Assembly (NCBI RefSeq): GCF_001704415.2
Contig: NW_017189517.1
Location: 7,389,167 to 7,453,166, forward strand
From: Capra hircus
Taxonomy: Eukaryota > Chordata > Mammalia > Artiodactyla > Bovidae
Reading direction: 5' to 3'
Length of the DNA: 64,000 nucleotides
The translations under genes and the position numbers were made by a program. Each line of letters begins with the position of its first letter. Position 1 is the first letter of the stretch. The notes under the pieces were generated by a model. That model was not told the origin of the DNA, made no database searches, and worked only from the letters and a program-made list of their open reading frames with translations. Below are positions 46,977 through 58,485 of this stretch, in pieces.

Positions 46977-47337
46977 GGTATTTAGAAATCTAGATCTGGT
47001 GCTCGTTGTGCTCATTGTCGTTGGTATCCATATAAACTCAATACTTGAACTCAGTTTGTATGGATACCTTTGATTAAAGCCAACACAAGGTTCATTCTAT
47101 CTGACCTTTCCCTTTTCCATATTAGTATCTCCTTTCTTCAGCAGTGAGAAACCTGGTTCTCATTTGCATTATTTATTTATTTGCTAAATCCTCAAGTTTA
47201 TACTTAAAGTAGTTCCAGAATTGCTAACTCATATATTCCTGTGAGAAACAAGCCTGACTAACTTAAATATGTGTGTGCGCACTTCTGTCTTTATTTCTTT
47301 AGCCTTAGAGTATGTAGTCAAAATACTGTTTCCAAAG

Positions 47338-47610
47338 TTACTTTTTTTTTTTTTTCCTTTTCCGCCATTTCGGTGTGGTTATGCTATTTATATAGAGTCT
47401 GTGGGGCCTTGGACTCAGTAACTTAACAGCCTCATGTGGGGATGGATGGTTATTCTCTCTTACCTCCCCCTTGAAGGGGAGCCCATGAAGCTTTGGCCAT
47501 ACATATCTGCCTAGCATTCTGACCCTGTTCCAGAAGCTTGTTTGCCTCTTTAAGAATTTGGCCTGCAATTCAAGCAACTGCCACCAGATGGAAGGAGCAC
47601 TCTGTTAAGA
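47338..47610 (-). pseudogene. Candidate processed pseudogene or unknown retrocopy (antisense)
   Basis: On the minus strand an uninterrupted frame of about 80 codons runs into an A tract (T run at 47341-47356 on +), like an inserted polyadenylated copy. The frame contains WNRVRMLGRYVWPKLHGLPF and ends PKWRKRKKK, the last lysines coming from the A tract. Upstream on the minus strand is a pyrimidine tract ending in an AG. I do not recognise the protein, and no clear target-site duplication was found. It may be a chance frame. Confidence 0.3.
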
Positions 47611-47779
47611 AAAACAAAAGAAGTATTAAGATGGCTAATGTTTACCAGTGATCAGTACGTTACATATCCCTGTTCTCAATTTAGCGGATTATTTATGCAG
47701 AAGCCCTCTGTCTTCATTAGAATCTCTGTGCCCATTGTTACCTTAGTTACTGACTTAGCATAATTCCTTTCTTATGCTG

Positions 47780-48270
47780 CCTTTCGTCCCAAGATGATCT
47801 CTAATATGTTTGCCCACTCTGGCTGAGCTAAGATGCCTTCCTTCCTCTTATCTTGCCTTTGCATCTTCCAGTTGTTATTACCCTGCAGTGACAGGTCTTC
47901 CTGCTTTCTGTTTCTCCACTCGGTTACATAATTCAGCCAGGTTAATGTTTAGAAAATGCCACTTTTCAACTTGTCCTCCAGAAACTTCACAATCCTTTGT
48001 CTAAGAATTAGTCTGGCTTTTAAGGCACCCCACCCTGTGCTACATGATATGTTTAAAATACATATGGTCTTGCCTTGGTTCCTGCTATCACCATATCGTA
48101 TTCATCTTTAACACCTAGTTCAAAGTCTGACTTCTTTTTTCATTCAGTCAACAAATATGCTTGAATGTGTTACCATGTGCCTAGCATTATTTCAGGCCCT
48201 TGAGAATTCATAATGAAATAAGACAGGCAAAGTCCTTGTTTTCATGGAACTGTTGCTCTTATGGGAGAGT
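47780..48270 (+). repeat. L2-like and old interspersed repeat fragments
   Basis: Left part resembles L2 (ccactcggttacataattca, aacttcacaatcctttgtct). 48140-48265 has the widespread caacaaatatgcttgaatgt to ccttgttttcatggaactg series. Diverged. Confidence 0.45.
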
Positions 48271-48419
48271 CAAACCTCCCCTTCCCACAAAGCACCCCCT
48301 TAATCCACACCTAGCACTGTCTCTTCCTCAGAGCACTTCTTTTATATACATAAAGTACTGTAGAAAGGCGACCGAAAGTATATTGCATTCTGCCAGAATT
48401 GATCCATACAAATGAGTGT

Positions 48420-49467
48420 TGCCCTTCCAGATGATGACCTTGGGAGCTCTGACACTCTGGTGCTGTAGAACTTATTCAAAAGATGTGTAGCATTTTTCTT
48501 TAGAAATGTCCTCCACAGCCTGCAGTGTATTTACCTAAATATCCTCAGCTGCGGCAAAGAATCCACTGGATTTTTAAAAACAGCCTCAAGTCTCGCAGAA
48601 TGGGAAATTAGCTAAGTGAGAACGTGTGACAGAAGGAAAGAGATGGTTTTTTGACGTGGCTCAAAAATGGACTATTGAAGTGGCTGCCCAAAGAGAAATC
48701 CAGAGACACGTGAGCAAGTGACAGCAGTGTTCAAAAACAGTCAAAGCCTATATTGAAGGACAGCAGTCATTTGAAAACATTAGTGCTGGTAGTTTTGCCT
48801 GAAGACATTAATTTTAGTACTTATCCTCTCACCTGGTAGCTTTTACTGCCTTATGCATTCTCAGCTTGTATTTTTTTAATCAGTTTTTCATATTCTCTCA
48901 GTTAAGTGATAACTCGCTTAGAAATGAGAGGTTTTGTTTTTTTGTATCACACAGTGTCATCTTTACTTGTAGTAGATGATCAATAATAATAGTTGGTTGT
49001 TTAATTAGGCAGTAACAAAGGCAATAAACCATTAGTTGATACTTGTTTGTGTCAATATATACTATAATAATTTCCTGACTATTTATTGGCATTAACAGAC
49101 TTTAAAATATACACTTAGAGCTTTATGTCAGTCTACTTTGTGATGATTTTACAAACCCAGTTGGCATTTAAGGTGCAGTACCATTAGGTGTTCATATTAT
49201 ATGAGCTCATTTCTTCTCTAGAACAGCAAGAGGATCTCATAAAGTAAGTGAGGTTATCTTCTGCCTGGGAAGAGCAGAAGTTGATATCAATATGAATGTA
49301 ATCTATTGTTTTGAATTGTTTCCTTACAACTCAGGAGTGGAAGCTTATCGCATTGTGACATTAGAAGCATTTAGGACTGCCTATACTATTGAGTACAGTT
49401 TCCTGTTTTAGTTTCAAAAAGTTGATGGAGTGAAACATATTAAACCTTTTCTTCATTTTTTTTCCAG
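48420..49467. other. Intron 17, right part, unassigned
   Basis: No recognised element before the 60-nt exon at 49468. Confidence 0.45.
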
Positions 49468-49527
49468 AACCTTTGTTTCATTTTGCCACAATTTTTGTAC
49501 CAGTTCTTCTGTGGATTCTCACAGCAG
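49468..49527 (+). CDS. ATP11C: ATP11C exon (window exon 18): M5 segment
   Basis: A 60-nt in-frame exon encodes exactly 20 residues, NLCFILPQFLYQFFCGFSQQ (equivalents 884-903), the second half of M5 and the turn to M6. The acceptor is tttccAG. The donor CAG|gttggt is the weakest in the gene, with T at +3 and G at +4. It is isolated between introns of 4.0 and 8.5 kb. Confidence 0.94.
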
Positions 49528-50835
49528 GTTGGTTTCCCTAGGTATTTGTTGTAATGTAGTTTATACTTGCTGTTAATAAATTACCTTTTGTGTACTGGAT
49601 TGTAGAGACTTAAAGAGGTATATCCAAAATAAAAGGATTTTTTTCCCTCTTGGTTCAACAGTTGATCTTCTTGGCCTAGTTTTTGACCAATAGCAAAATT
49701 TTATGTCTTTGCTTCAGTAATGGTCTTATTGTTATTTTCTTTTTGAAAGTTATTTGGTACATCCTGTTAGAATTGAGATCCTTTAAAAAAATTTTTTGTC
49801 AGTGTATATAATGTCTTCCAATGACTTTAAAATGTTATACTATATTTATATTTCATCAAATAAAATTTTTTATCTTTACATTTTCTCAAGTTGATTTTCT
49901 AGAAAAAAAAAAAAAACATTGATGTTTAAGCTAGCCAAGAAGCAGTAATTCCTGGATAAAGCCTTGGATTAGTTAAAGAATTCTATACTTGTAGCCCTCT
50001 GTAGTTTTCTGAACATTTTTCGCATACAGAATGTGCTATATGTTGACTTGATATGTAAGTGGTTGGATGAGCAGGCACATTTGTAGGTTTCTTTTAACAG
50101 CTGAAATACATTTTGCATTGCTTCTAGTGGAAGTATAGCTAACCAAGGGAGCTATAATGCTCAATGACTCAGAAATTTTGTAGTTTACCTATGAGCAATT
50201 CAGTGATTTTTACCAAGCTGAGCTTCTGGTAACATCATCATAGGTATTAGAAACTGAGTTTCTGTATTTCAAGGCCTGCTCCATTCCTCATGATAGGAAG
50301 TGATTTTTTCCCTAATTTCTTGGCAGTATTTTTAGAGAATGTATTCTTTCCAATGGGAAGTGACTGCTATCTTTCTCTTAAACTTGCCTCTTTGCTATAT
50401 GGTATGCTGTCTCTTATATCAGTTCCATGTCATCAGCCCCATGATGCCTGCTAAGCTGATCACTTTATGAATTAGTTATCTACTGGCTGCAGTAAGTGCC
50501 ATCGGCCTTCTTGTATTAGCAAGTAACAGCATTGGTAACAGTTTTTAAAATTCTGATAGTTATACTTTTCTTGAACATTCAGATTGCTATTGATCAAAAT
50601 ATTTGTAATTCTTCACTTCCATGGATGATGAATGCAAGTTTTAAAAAGACACTTTGAAATTTTGAAGCAAACTGATACAGGGAAGCTGGCTTTTAAAACC
50701 ATGTTGACCAAACAAAAATTGTATGAAGAAAGAAAGGAAACCCTGGGTTTTTGAAACCCTGGGCTGTCAGGGGTCTGCTTAAGGTTCTCATAGGAGTTGA
50801 TGTTTGCCTTCCTTAGTTGCTCAACTGGTATGTGA
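49528..50835. other. Intron 18, left part, unassigned
   Basis: No recognised element. An A run lies at 49903-49917. Confidence 0.45.
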
Positions 50836-51175
50836 ATTCATTTAACAAATACTTCTTGAGTGCCTACTGTCTGCCCTGTTAAGTATTGGGAATGTAACAG
50901 TGATCATATTTCTTACCCATGGAGCTTGCAGTACAGTGAGTGATAGGCAGAGAGACAGTCAGCAATCAAACATATTATGCTGGGTACTGATACATCCTCT
51001 GAAGGAAAAAAAAAAGAAAAAAAAAACAAACAATAAGTGAATAGGGGATTTATTGACTGAGGAAGAGAGCTGCTTTTTTAGACAACCTGATCTGGGAAGT
51101 TTTCTCTGATGAGGTGACATTTGGGCAAAGATTCGGAGGAAAAGAGGGAAGAACCTAGGCAGACATCTTAGAAAA
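50836..51175 (+). repeat. Old interspersed repeat, family not assigned
   Basis: The series aacaaatacttcttgagtgc, ccatggagcttgcagtacag and tttctctgatgaggtgacat is a common mammalian repeat. An A-rich stretch at 51004-51025 lies within it. Confidence 0.5.
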
Positions 51176-51192
51176 AGTGTACCAGATAAAAG

Positions 51193-51392
51193 GAAGGTCT
51201 CTTGGTGGCTCAGATGGTAAAGGATCCACCTGCAATGCAGGAGACTCGGGTTCAACCCCCGGGTTAGGAAGATCCCCTGGAGAAAGGAATGGCAACCCAC
51301 TCCAGTATTCTTGTCTGGAAAATCCCATGGACAGAGGAGCCTGGTGGTCTACAGTCCATGGGGTCGCAAAGAGTCAGACATGACCGAATGAC
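51193..51392 (+). mobile_element. Bov-A2 SINE
   Basis: Complete body from tctcttggtggctcagatgg to agagtcagacatgaccgaat. No certain duplication. Confidence 0.9.
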
Positions 51393-51479
51393 TAACATAT
51401 CTGAGGTTAGTGATGTTCATAGCTTTCATTTTCACTGTGGCCTTGTGCTGCTGCTGAATGCATAGACTGTTATTGCAAA

Positions 51480-51685
51480 TACCTGGCTCAGACGGTAAAG
51501 CGTGTGCCTGCAATGCGAGAGACCTGGGTTTGATCCCTGGGTCGGGAATATCTTCCTGGAGAAGGAAATGGCAACCCACTCCAGGACTCTTGCCTGGAAA
51601 ATTCCATGGATGGAGGAAGAGCCTGGTAGGCTTACAGCCCACGGGGTCACAAAGAGTCAGACACGACAAAGCAACTTCACTGGTG
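51480..51685 (+). mobile_element. Bov-A2 SINE
   Basis: Second + oriented copy 90 bp after the previous one, from tacctggctcagacggtaaa to gacaaagcaacttcact. The two share orientation but differ at many sites, so they are separate insertions. Confidence 0.9.
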
Positions 51686-51699
51686 GAATACATACAGGT

Positions 51700-52273
51700 T
51701 AGTCAGCCTTTTTCAGTTTAGGTCTACTTCAGGTGTTGTCTGCATCCCAGGAACTTAGATATGAGCTATGAAGCAGGTAGAAATGGCACCAGAATGCAGA
51801 TTATTTAAACAAAAATCAACTCTTCGTTTAGTAAGGCTGGAATAGACTGGTCTTTTTTCTTCATGAAAAGATACCATTCATAACAGTTTCACAACAACAG
51901 TATTGTCAACTAAACCTGTTGTTTGTTTTGAGGACTTTTCTGTCTCCTCTGATTATGCATCTAAAAATTATAATTATCTCTCATATACACTCAAAGTACC
52001 ATAGTAGAACAAAAGTAGATTGATGCTCCTTTTGTTTAAATAAAATTCAAGACTAAATTAAACACCAGTCAATCTGGGTTGTTTTTTTTTTCTTTTTTTC
52101 AATTTCTCATAAGCCAAGAAATGGAATGGATGGTTTTCAATGAGAATGTAGTGCAGTGTGCCAACAGACTGGTCGTCTCCCTTGAGAACTAAAAGAAATC
52201 TAACACCTTTGAGGGGTACTTTTTAGTTCAGTAATATATTTTGCTGAACTTAAATCTTTGTGTGTGGAAAATA
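51700..52273. other. Intron 18, unassigned stretch
   Basis: No recognised element. A T run lies at 52080-52100. Confidence 0.45.
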
Positions 52274-52289
52274 TCTCTATCTTCCATGT

Positions 52290-55200
52290 TCACTTCAGTT
52301 CAGTTGCTCAGTCGTGTCCGACTCTTTGCAACCCCATGGACTGCAGCATGCCAGGCCTCCCTGTCCATCACCAACTCCCCGAGTTTACCCAAACTCATGT
52401 CCATTGAGTTGGTAATGCATTGAGTTGGTAATGCCATCCAACCATCACATCCTCTGTCGTCCCCTTCTCTGCCTTCCCTCGATCTATCCCAGCATCAGGG
52501 TCTTTTCAAATGAGTTAGTTCGTCGCAAAAGGTAGCCAAAGTATTGGAGTTTCAGCTTCAACATCAGTCCTTCCAGTGAACACCCAGGACTGATCTTCTT
52601 TAGGAGGGACTGGTTGGATCTCCTTGCAGTCCAAGGGACCCTCAAGAGTCTTCTCCAACACCACAGTTCAAAAGCATCAATTCTTTGGCGCTCAGCTTTC
52701 TTTACAGTCCAACTCTCACATCCATACATGACCACTGGGAAAACTATAGCCTTGACTAGACGGACCTTTGTGGGCAAAGTAATGTCTCTGCTTTTCAATA
52801 TGCTGTCTAGGTTGGTCATAACTTTCCTTCCAAGGAGTAAGTGTCTTTCAATTTCATGGCTGCAGTCACCATCTGCAGTGATTTTGGAGCCCAAAAAAAT
52901 AAAGTCTGACACTGTTTCCACTGTTTCCCCATCTATTTCCCATGAAGTGATGGGACCAGATGCCATGATCTTTGTTTTCTGAATGTTGAGCTTTAAGCCA
53001 ACTTTTTCACTCTCCTCTTTCACTTTCATCAAGAGGCTTTTTAGTTCCTCTTCACTTTCTGCCATAAGGGTGGTATCATCTGCATATCTGAGGTTATTGA
53101 TATTTCTCCTAGCAATCTTGATTCCACCTTATGTTTCTTCCAGCTCAGCATTTCTCATGATGTACTCTGCATATAAGTTAAATAGGCAGGGTGGCAATAT
53201 ACAGCCTTGATGTACTCCTTTTCCTATTTGGAACCAGTCTATTGTTCCATGTCCAGTTCTAACTGTTGCTTGCTGACCTGCATACAGATTTCTCAAGAGG
53301 CAAGTCAGGTGGTCTGCTATTCCTATCTCTTTCAGAATTTTCCACAATTCGTTGTGATCCACATAGTCAATGGCTTTGGCATAGTCAATAAAGCAGAAAT
53401 AGATGTTTTTCTGGAACTCTCTTGCTTTTTCGATGATCCAGCTCATGTTGGCAGTTTCATCTCTGGTTCCTCTGCCTTTTCTAAAACCAGCTTGAATGTC
53501 TATTCACGTATTGTTGAAGCCTGGCTTGGAGAATTTTGAGCATTATTTTGCTAGCATGTGAGATGAGTGGAATTGTGCGGTAGTTTGAGCATTCTTTGGC
53601 ATTGCCTTTTTTTGGGATTGCAATGAAAACTGACCTTTTCCAGACCCATGGCTACTGTTGAGTTTTCCAAATTTGTGGGCATATTGCGTGTAGTACTTTC
53701 ACAGTATCAACTTTTAGAACTTGAAAAAGCTCAGCTGGAATTCCATCACCTCCATTAGCTTTGTTTTTAGTGATGCTTCTTAAGCCCTACTTGACTTCAC
53801 ATTCCAGGATGTCTCGCTCTAGGTGAATGATCACATCATCGTGATTATCTGGGTCATGGGATCTTTTTTGTACAATTCTTCTGTGTATTCTTGCTGCCTC
53901 TTCTTGATATCTTCTGCTTCTGTTAGGTCCATACCATTTCTGTCCTTTATTGAGGCCATCTTTGCATGAAATGTTCCCTTGGTATCTCTAGTTTTCTTGA
54001 AGAGATCTCTAGTCTTTCCCATTCTATTGTTTTCTTCTATTTCTTTGCACTGATCACTGAGGAAGGCTTTCTTATCTCTCCTTGCTATTCTTTGGAACTC
54101 TCCATTCAAATGGGTGTATCTTTCCTTTTCTCCTTTGCTTTTCACTTCTCTTCTTTTCACAGCTATTTGTAAGGCCTCCTCAGACAGCCATTTTGCTTTT
54201 TTGCATTTTTTTTCTTGAAAATGGTCTTCCTCCCTGTCTCCTGTGCAGTGTCACGAACCTCCATCCACAGTTCATCAGGTATTCTGTCTATCAGATCTAA
54301 TCCCTGAAATCTATTTCTCACTTCCACTGTATAATCATAAGGGATTTGATTTAGGTCATACCTGAATGGTCTAGTGGTTTTCCCCACTTTCTTCAGTTTA
54401 AGTCTGAATTTGTCAATAAGGAGTTTATGATCTGAGCCACAGTCAGCTCCCGGTCTTGTTTTTGCTGACTGTATAGAGCTTCTCCATCTTTGGCTGCAGA
54501 GAATACAATCAGTCTGATTTTGGTGTTGGCCATCTGGTGATGTCCATGTGTAGAGTCTTCTCTTGTATTGTTGGAAGAGAGTGTTTGCTATGACCAGTGT
54601 GTTCTCTTGGGAAAACTCTATTAGCCTTTGCCCTGCTTCATTTTGTACTCCACGGCCAAATTTGCCTGTAACTCCAGGTGTTTCCTTACTCCCTACTTTT
54701 GCATTCCAGTCCCCTGTAATGAAATGGACATCTTTTGGGGGTGTTAGTTCTAAAAGATCTTGTAGGTCTTCATAGAGCCGTTCAACTTCAGCTTCTTCAG
54801 TGTTACTGGTTGGGACATAGACTTGGATTACTGTGATATTGAATGGTTTGCCTTGGAAATGAACAGAGATCATTTTGTCATTTTTGAGATTGCATCCAAG
54901 TATTGCATTTTGGACTCTCTTGTTGACTATAATGGCTACTCCATGTCTTCTAAGGGATTCCTGCCCGCAGTAGTAGATATAATGGTCATCTGAGTTAAAT
55001 TCACCCATTCCAGTCCATTTTAGTTCGCTGATTCCTAAAATGTCAACATTCACTCTTGCCACCTCCTGTTTGACCACTTCCAATCTGCCTTGATTCATGG
55101 ACCTAACATTCTGGGTCCCTATGCAATATTGTTCTTTACAGCATCTGACCTTGCTTCTGTCACCAGTCACATCCACAGCTGGGTATTGTTTTTGCTTTGG

Positions 55201-55387
55201 CTTCGTCCCTTCATTCTTTCTGGAGTTACTTCTCCACTGATCTCCAGTAGCGTATTGGGCACCTACTGACCTGGGGAGTTCCTCTTTTAGTGTCCTATCT
55301 TTTTGCCTTTTCATACTGTTCATAGGGTTCTCAAGGCTAGAATAGTGAAGTGGTTCACCATTCCCTTCTCCAGTGGACCACATTTTG
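52290..55387 (-). mobile_element. BovB LINE, nearly full length, antisense
   Basis: About 3.1 kb, close to the full BovB length. The minus-strand frame 54163-55383 (406 codons) is an intact apurinic-endonuclease-like domain: TQNVRSMNQG, GISELKWTG, VYVPTSN, ITGDWNAKVG and the catalytic GSDH are all present. The frame then breaks: 53831-54160, 53129-53446 and 52484-53065 are later pieces. The RT YADD is intact at 53075-53086, but a stop replaces a glutamine-type codon near 53127. Flanks share a 16-bp repeat with two differences (52274-52289 and 55388-55403), the probable target-site duplication. The element cannot make full ORF2 protein. Confidence 0.93.
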
Positions 55388-55536
55388 TCTCCATCTTACA
55401 TGTAGAACATGTTTTTAAGCTTATTGAAAAAGTTGCATACATTATCTCTTGCTTTGTGTCTGCTGCAGGCAAGAAGTGTGGTCCCCTCCTCTAGGCTCTC
55501 CCAGCTCGCTATACAGTCACCACACTGCCTCCCCCT

Positions 55537-55572
55537 CTACGCTTGATCTTAGCTGAAAGGCCAGGAAGCAAT
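55537..55572 (-). pseudogene. U2 snRNA 5-prime fragment, antisense
   Basis: On the minus strand it reads like the first ~36 nt of U2 snRNA; on + it is gcttgatcttagctgaaagg followed by ccaggaagcaat. The branch-point-recognition part is not included, and the remaining ~150 nt of U2 are absent, so it is a truncated dead copy. Confidence 0.55.
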
Positions 55573-55589
55573 TCCCTCCCCTCTAGAAT

Positions 55590-56395
55590 TTGAACTCCTT
55601 GCAGATAGGGCATGAATCTTCTCTGTTCTCAGTACTTCACACTTGGTAAACACTCAGTAAATATTTTTTCCCCATGTAGCACTGTGTAGAAATTATTGAA
55701 CTCAGTAAATATTTTCATCACAACAAGGTTCATTATAAACACCTTAATATTTTTTCAATAAAGGAATATTTATAATGTCAGATCAGTCCTATACAAATAC
55801 ATTATAGCTTCCAATCTCTAGTCTTTTTGTTGAATGCTTCCTGTAAGCCAAGTTCTTTTCTAGGAATTCAAGATTGTCAAAGCCAGGAGAACACTTGCAG
55901 TTCATCAAACTAGGTTTATTTGTCAATGCAACAGAAAGAATGTATACCATGAGGAACAGTGGAGCCTCTTAGAAAGAGAGTGTCAGAAAAGTCTTGTAAG
56001 ATTTGGGCTTGAGTTAGGTGATTTGGGGAAGGGTTTAAGAAATAGTAGGGCCTTGCTGGCTGCTGTTAGCAAATGGGATTAATTTTATGACTGGCTATGT
56101 TAGTAAATCTTGTCCAGGAAGTTAACATGTCATTGGTCAAGAAGTAGTAGTCACCCAGATTAGCCAGAACATAGATGTTGGTCATTATTGTGATCTGGAC
56201 AATGTTTATATTGTGTCTGTGTTCAGAAGTGGTTATGGAGTGGTCATGTTTTTGTCTCCATCCATCACAGTCACAGTGGCCTTGTTTGATGTTGCTGTTT
56301 TGTGAAATTGTTTGTGTTCTACAGAGTACCAGTGCCTAGCTGTGAGTGCCAGGCCAACTCTTGGATGTCAGGGGCTGCTTTGCTTTTTCATAAGC
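55590..56395. other. Intron 18, mostly unassigned
   Basis: 55590-55670 resembles an L2 end (gaactccttgcagataggg, aacactcagtaaatattt). The rest has no recognised element. Confidence 0.4.
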
Positions 56396-56399
56396 TACA

Positions 56400-56640
56400 G
56401 CTATCAATAAAATAAGTAAAAATCCCTGGGCACACAGAGCTTAAATTCTAGTATGAAGAGAGATACAGTAAACATAATAAATTTATCATGTAAATTAAAA
56501 GGTGATTAGTACTATAAGAGGGAAAAAACAGGGTGGAGGAAATGTGTTCAAGAGAGGACGTGGCACGTTAAATCAAGATTGGTCTGACTGAGAAGGTGAC
56601 AGACAGGTAAAGAGAAGCCAAATCAAGGGGGACTTTACAG
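56400..56640 (+). repeat. Old interspersed repeat, family not assigned
   Basis: Steps cacagagcttaaattctagt, attagtactataagaggga and ctgagaaggtgacagacagg resemble the same common mammalian repeat seen at 50836-51175. Confidence 0.45.
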
Positions 56641-58045
56641 CCCCACCATTATAGAAACTTCTTTACTTTTAGAGATAAAGGAATCCACCGGAGAGTTTGA
56701 ACAAAACAATTATTTGATTTCACTTATTTTCTAGTAGAGCTGATCAGGTGGTTTTTTTGAGAATAGGCTACAGGTCAAAGGGAAAAGAAGCAGGGAGATC
56801 AACTAAAGGCTTGCATGATGGTCAGAGTGGAGGGGCTAAGAAGTAATGTAGTTCTGAATATATTTAAAAGTGGAGCCAGTAAACACTTCTTCATAGACTG
56901 GATAGGGATTGTGAAAAAGAGAAGAGTCAAGGGTAAGTACAAGATTTCAATTCTGGTTGATCCAAAAGATTTAGTTGCCCTTTCCAGAGATGAGGAAGAC
57001 TTCAAGAGAGACAGATTTCAGGTGAGACAAGTCAGGAATTCAGTCCTGGACATAAGTTTGAAAGATACTAGACATTTAGGAGGAAGTATTGAGTGGGCTG
57101 TTGGTCATATGAAACAGGTCTGGGCTACATACAGGAATTTTCAGTGAATGGGTTGTATTAAAACCACAGGACTGTATGAGATCAGCTAGAGAACTAGTAT
57201 AAAGTTCCAGACTTGGAGTGCTGGAACACGCCAACACAGAGGGTTCAGGAGGAAGAGGAGCCTGAGAAGGAATGGCCAATGAAGTAGAAAGAGAATCACT
57301 CAAATCAAAAAAATGTCTTGAGCAAGTAAGCAGTACCAGACACCAAAGGTATATACTAGGGTTGCAAACATTGTGGGGCCACTTACTGAAGTAGGGAACA
57401 TGGGAGGAATCAGATTTAAAGGGAATGAGTTTGCTTTTAGACATTGTGAATTGCAGGTTGTCCTATGGGACAACCAGCAGGAAGTTTGATCTGGAGCCTA
57501 TGGAATTCAGAGCAAGAAAGAATCATGATCATATGAATATATTTAGCTTTGATTTTTGTGAATATATTTATTTAGTTCTTACTAAATGGCCATATTTGAT
57601 ATTATAAATACAGTCCGGAAAAGGTCATAGTGGTATTTAAAAGCATGTAAAATATCAACCCAAAAAACTGTGACATGGGCTGCCCACTGCTTATATTTAG
57701 TTTTCCTAAGGAGTTCCTCTCTTATACCTAATTGGTCTTCATTCACTGAAAATTTTTTGAAAAGTTCTTGGTTAATATCTGTTATAAATAGTTTATAGCA
57801 TGTAAACATTCTGAATAAGAGCCTATTTTTAAAGGGAGATATATTAATATGATGTATTACAATATGTTAGTTTCTTTTCTGTACTCATCAGAGTGACCTT
57901 ATTTACAAAACATTTTTGTGCAGTCACACAAAGTATGAAAGGAAACTGTCTTGTTTTAGCTTGTGATTTTTCTAGACAGTTTAATATCCTCTGGCAGATG
58001 ATTGTTCCAGTACGTTTATTTCTCTTTTGTGGTTTGTCATTACAG
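56641..58045. other. Intron 18, right part, unassigned
   Basis: No exon or clear repeat. 56815-57147 (+, 110 codons) and 57076-57444 (-, 122 codons) are opposite-strand open frames without recognisable domains and without consensus splice flanks. The 58046 exon follows. Confidence 0.45.
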
Positions 58046-58173
58046 CCACTGTATGATGCTGCTTACCTTACAATGTACAATATCTGCTTCACATCCTTGC
58101 CCATCCTGGCCTACAGTCTACTGGAACAGCACATCAATATTGACACATTGACCTCAGATCCCCGATTGTACAT
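58046..58173 (+). CDS. ATP11C: ATP11C exon (window exon 19): M6
   Basis: A 128-nt exon encodes PLYDAAYLTMYNICFTSLPI through DTLTSDPRLY (equivalents 904-945), then two bases of a split codon (at|g expected, methionine). M6 is YLTMYNICFTSLPILAYSLL. The acceptor is ttacAG and the donor at|gtaagt. The next exon, which should continue KISGNA-like, was not found before 64000. Confidence 0.95.
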
Positions 58174-58485
58174 GTAAGTTGAACATATGTAAGGTAAAAT
58201 CCCCTCAGACATTCAAAGTTGCGGGTTTCATTTTATCTGCAGGTCAGAAGGACACAGAACTTCCCTCCTGGTTTGATTACGTGGTTCTGTTCTGAATTTT
58301 TAGCTACTTAAACTAAATCATCCAGTTGGAAAATGACTTGTCCTAGGTATATGTCTTATACTTGGATGGGTGAAATTATTTAGTTCACAATCAGTAGTTC
58401 CTAAAACTTTGCCTACATTGTCATAGAGTTCTAGAGTCTTAGATGAAGACAGACTAGTTTTAACTACCTACCACCTCACCTGCCA

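Larger units (their letters stand above)
14143..58173 (+). other. ATP11C: ATP11C gene, internal part (19 coding exons, both ends outside window)
   Basis: This is the central part of a P4-ATPase gene. In other mammals ATP11C pairs with CDC50A (TMEM30A) at the plasma membrane and flips phosphatidylserine and phosphatidylethanolamine to the inner leaflet; caspase cleavage inactivates it in apoptosis. The sequence shows 19 exons with compatible phases giving 800 uninterrupted codons. Family motifs appear in order: DGES loop of the A domain, PVSM in M4, DKTGT, KGAD in the N domain, TGDKMET, and GDGANDVSM. Residue-by-residue similarity fits ATP11C better than ATP11A or ATP11B, for example GHKYKG after the phosphorylation site and the NINIYSNS-like stretch in the A domain. 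Putting the first residue at human-equivalent 146 places the phospho-aspartate at 412, the number usually cited. M1-M2 and M7-M10 are not in the window. Human ATP11C mutation causes mild haemolytic anaemia; mouse loss blocks B-cell development. Confidence 0.96.

Noticed and set aside
54163..55383. 406-codon minus-strand frame as a host endonuclease gene
   Set aside because: Its motifs (GISELKWTG, GSDH) and 3-prime continuation are BovB ORF2, within a 3.1-kb element with target-site duplication.
56815..57147. 110-codon + strand frame as an extra exon or gene
   Set aside because: No recognisable domain, no consensus splice flanks that extend ATP11C, and an equally long frame lies on the other strand nearby.
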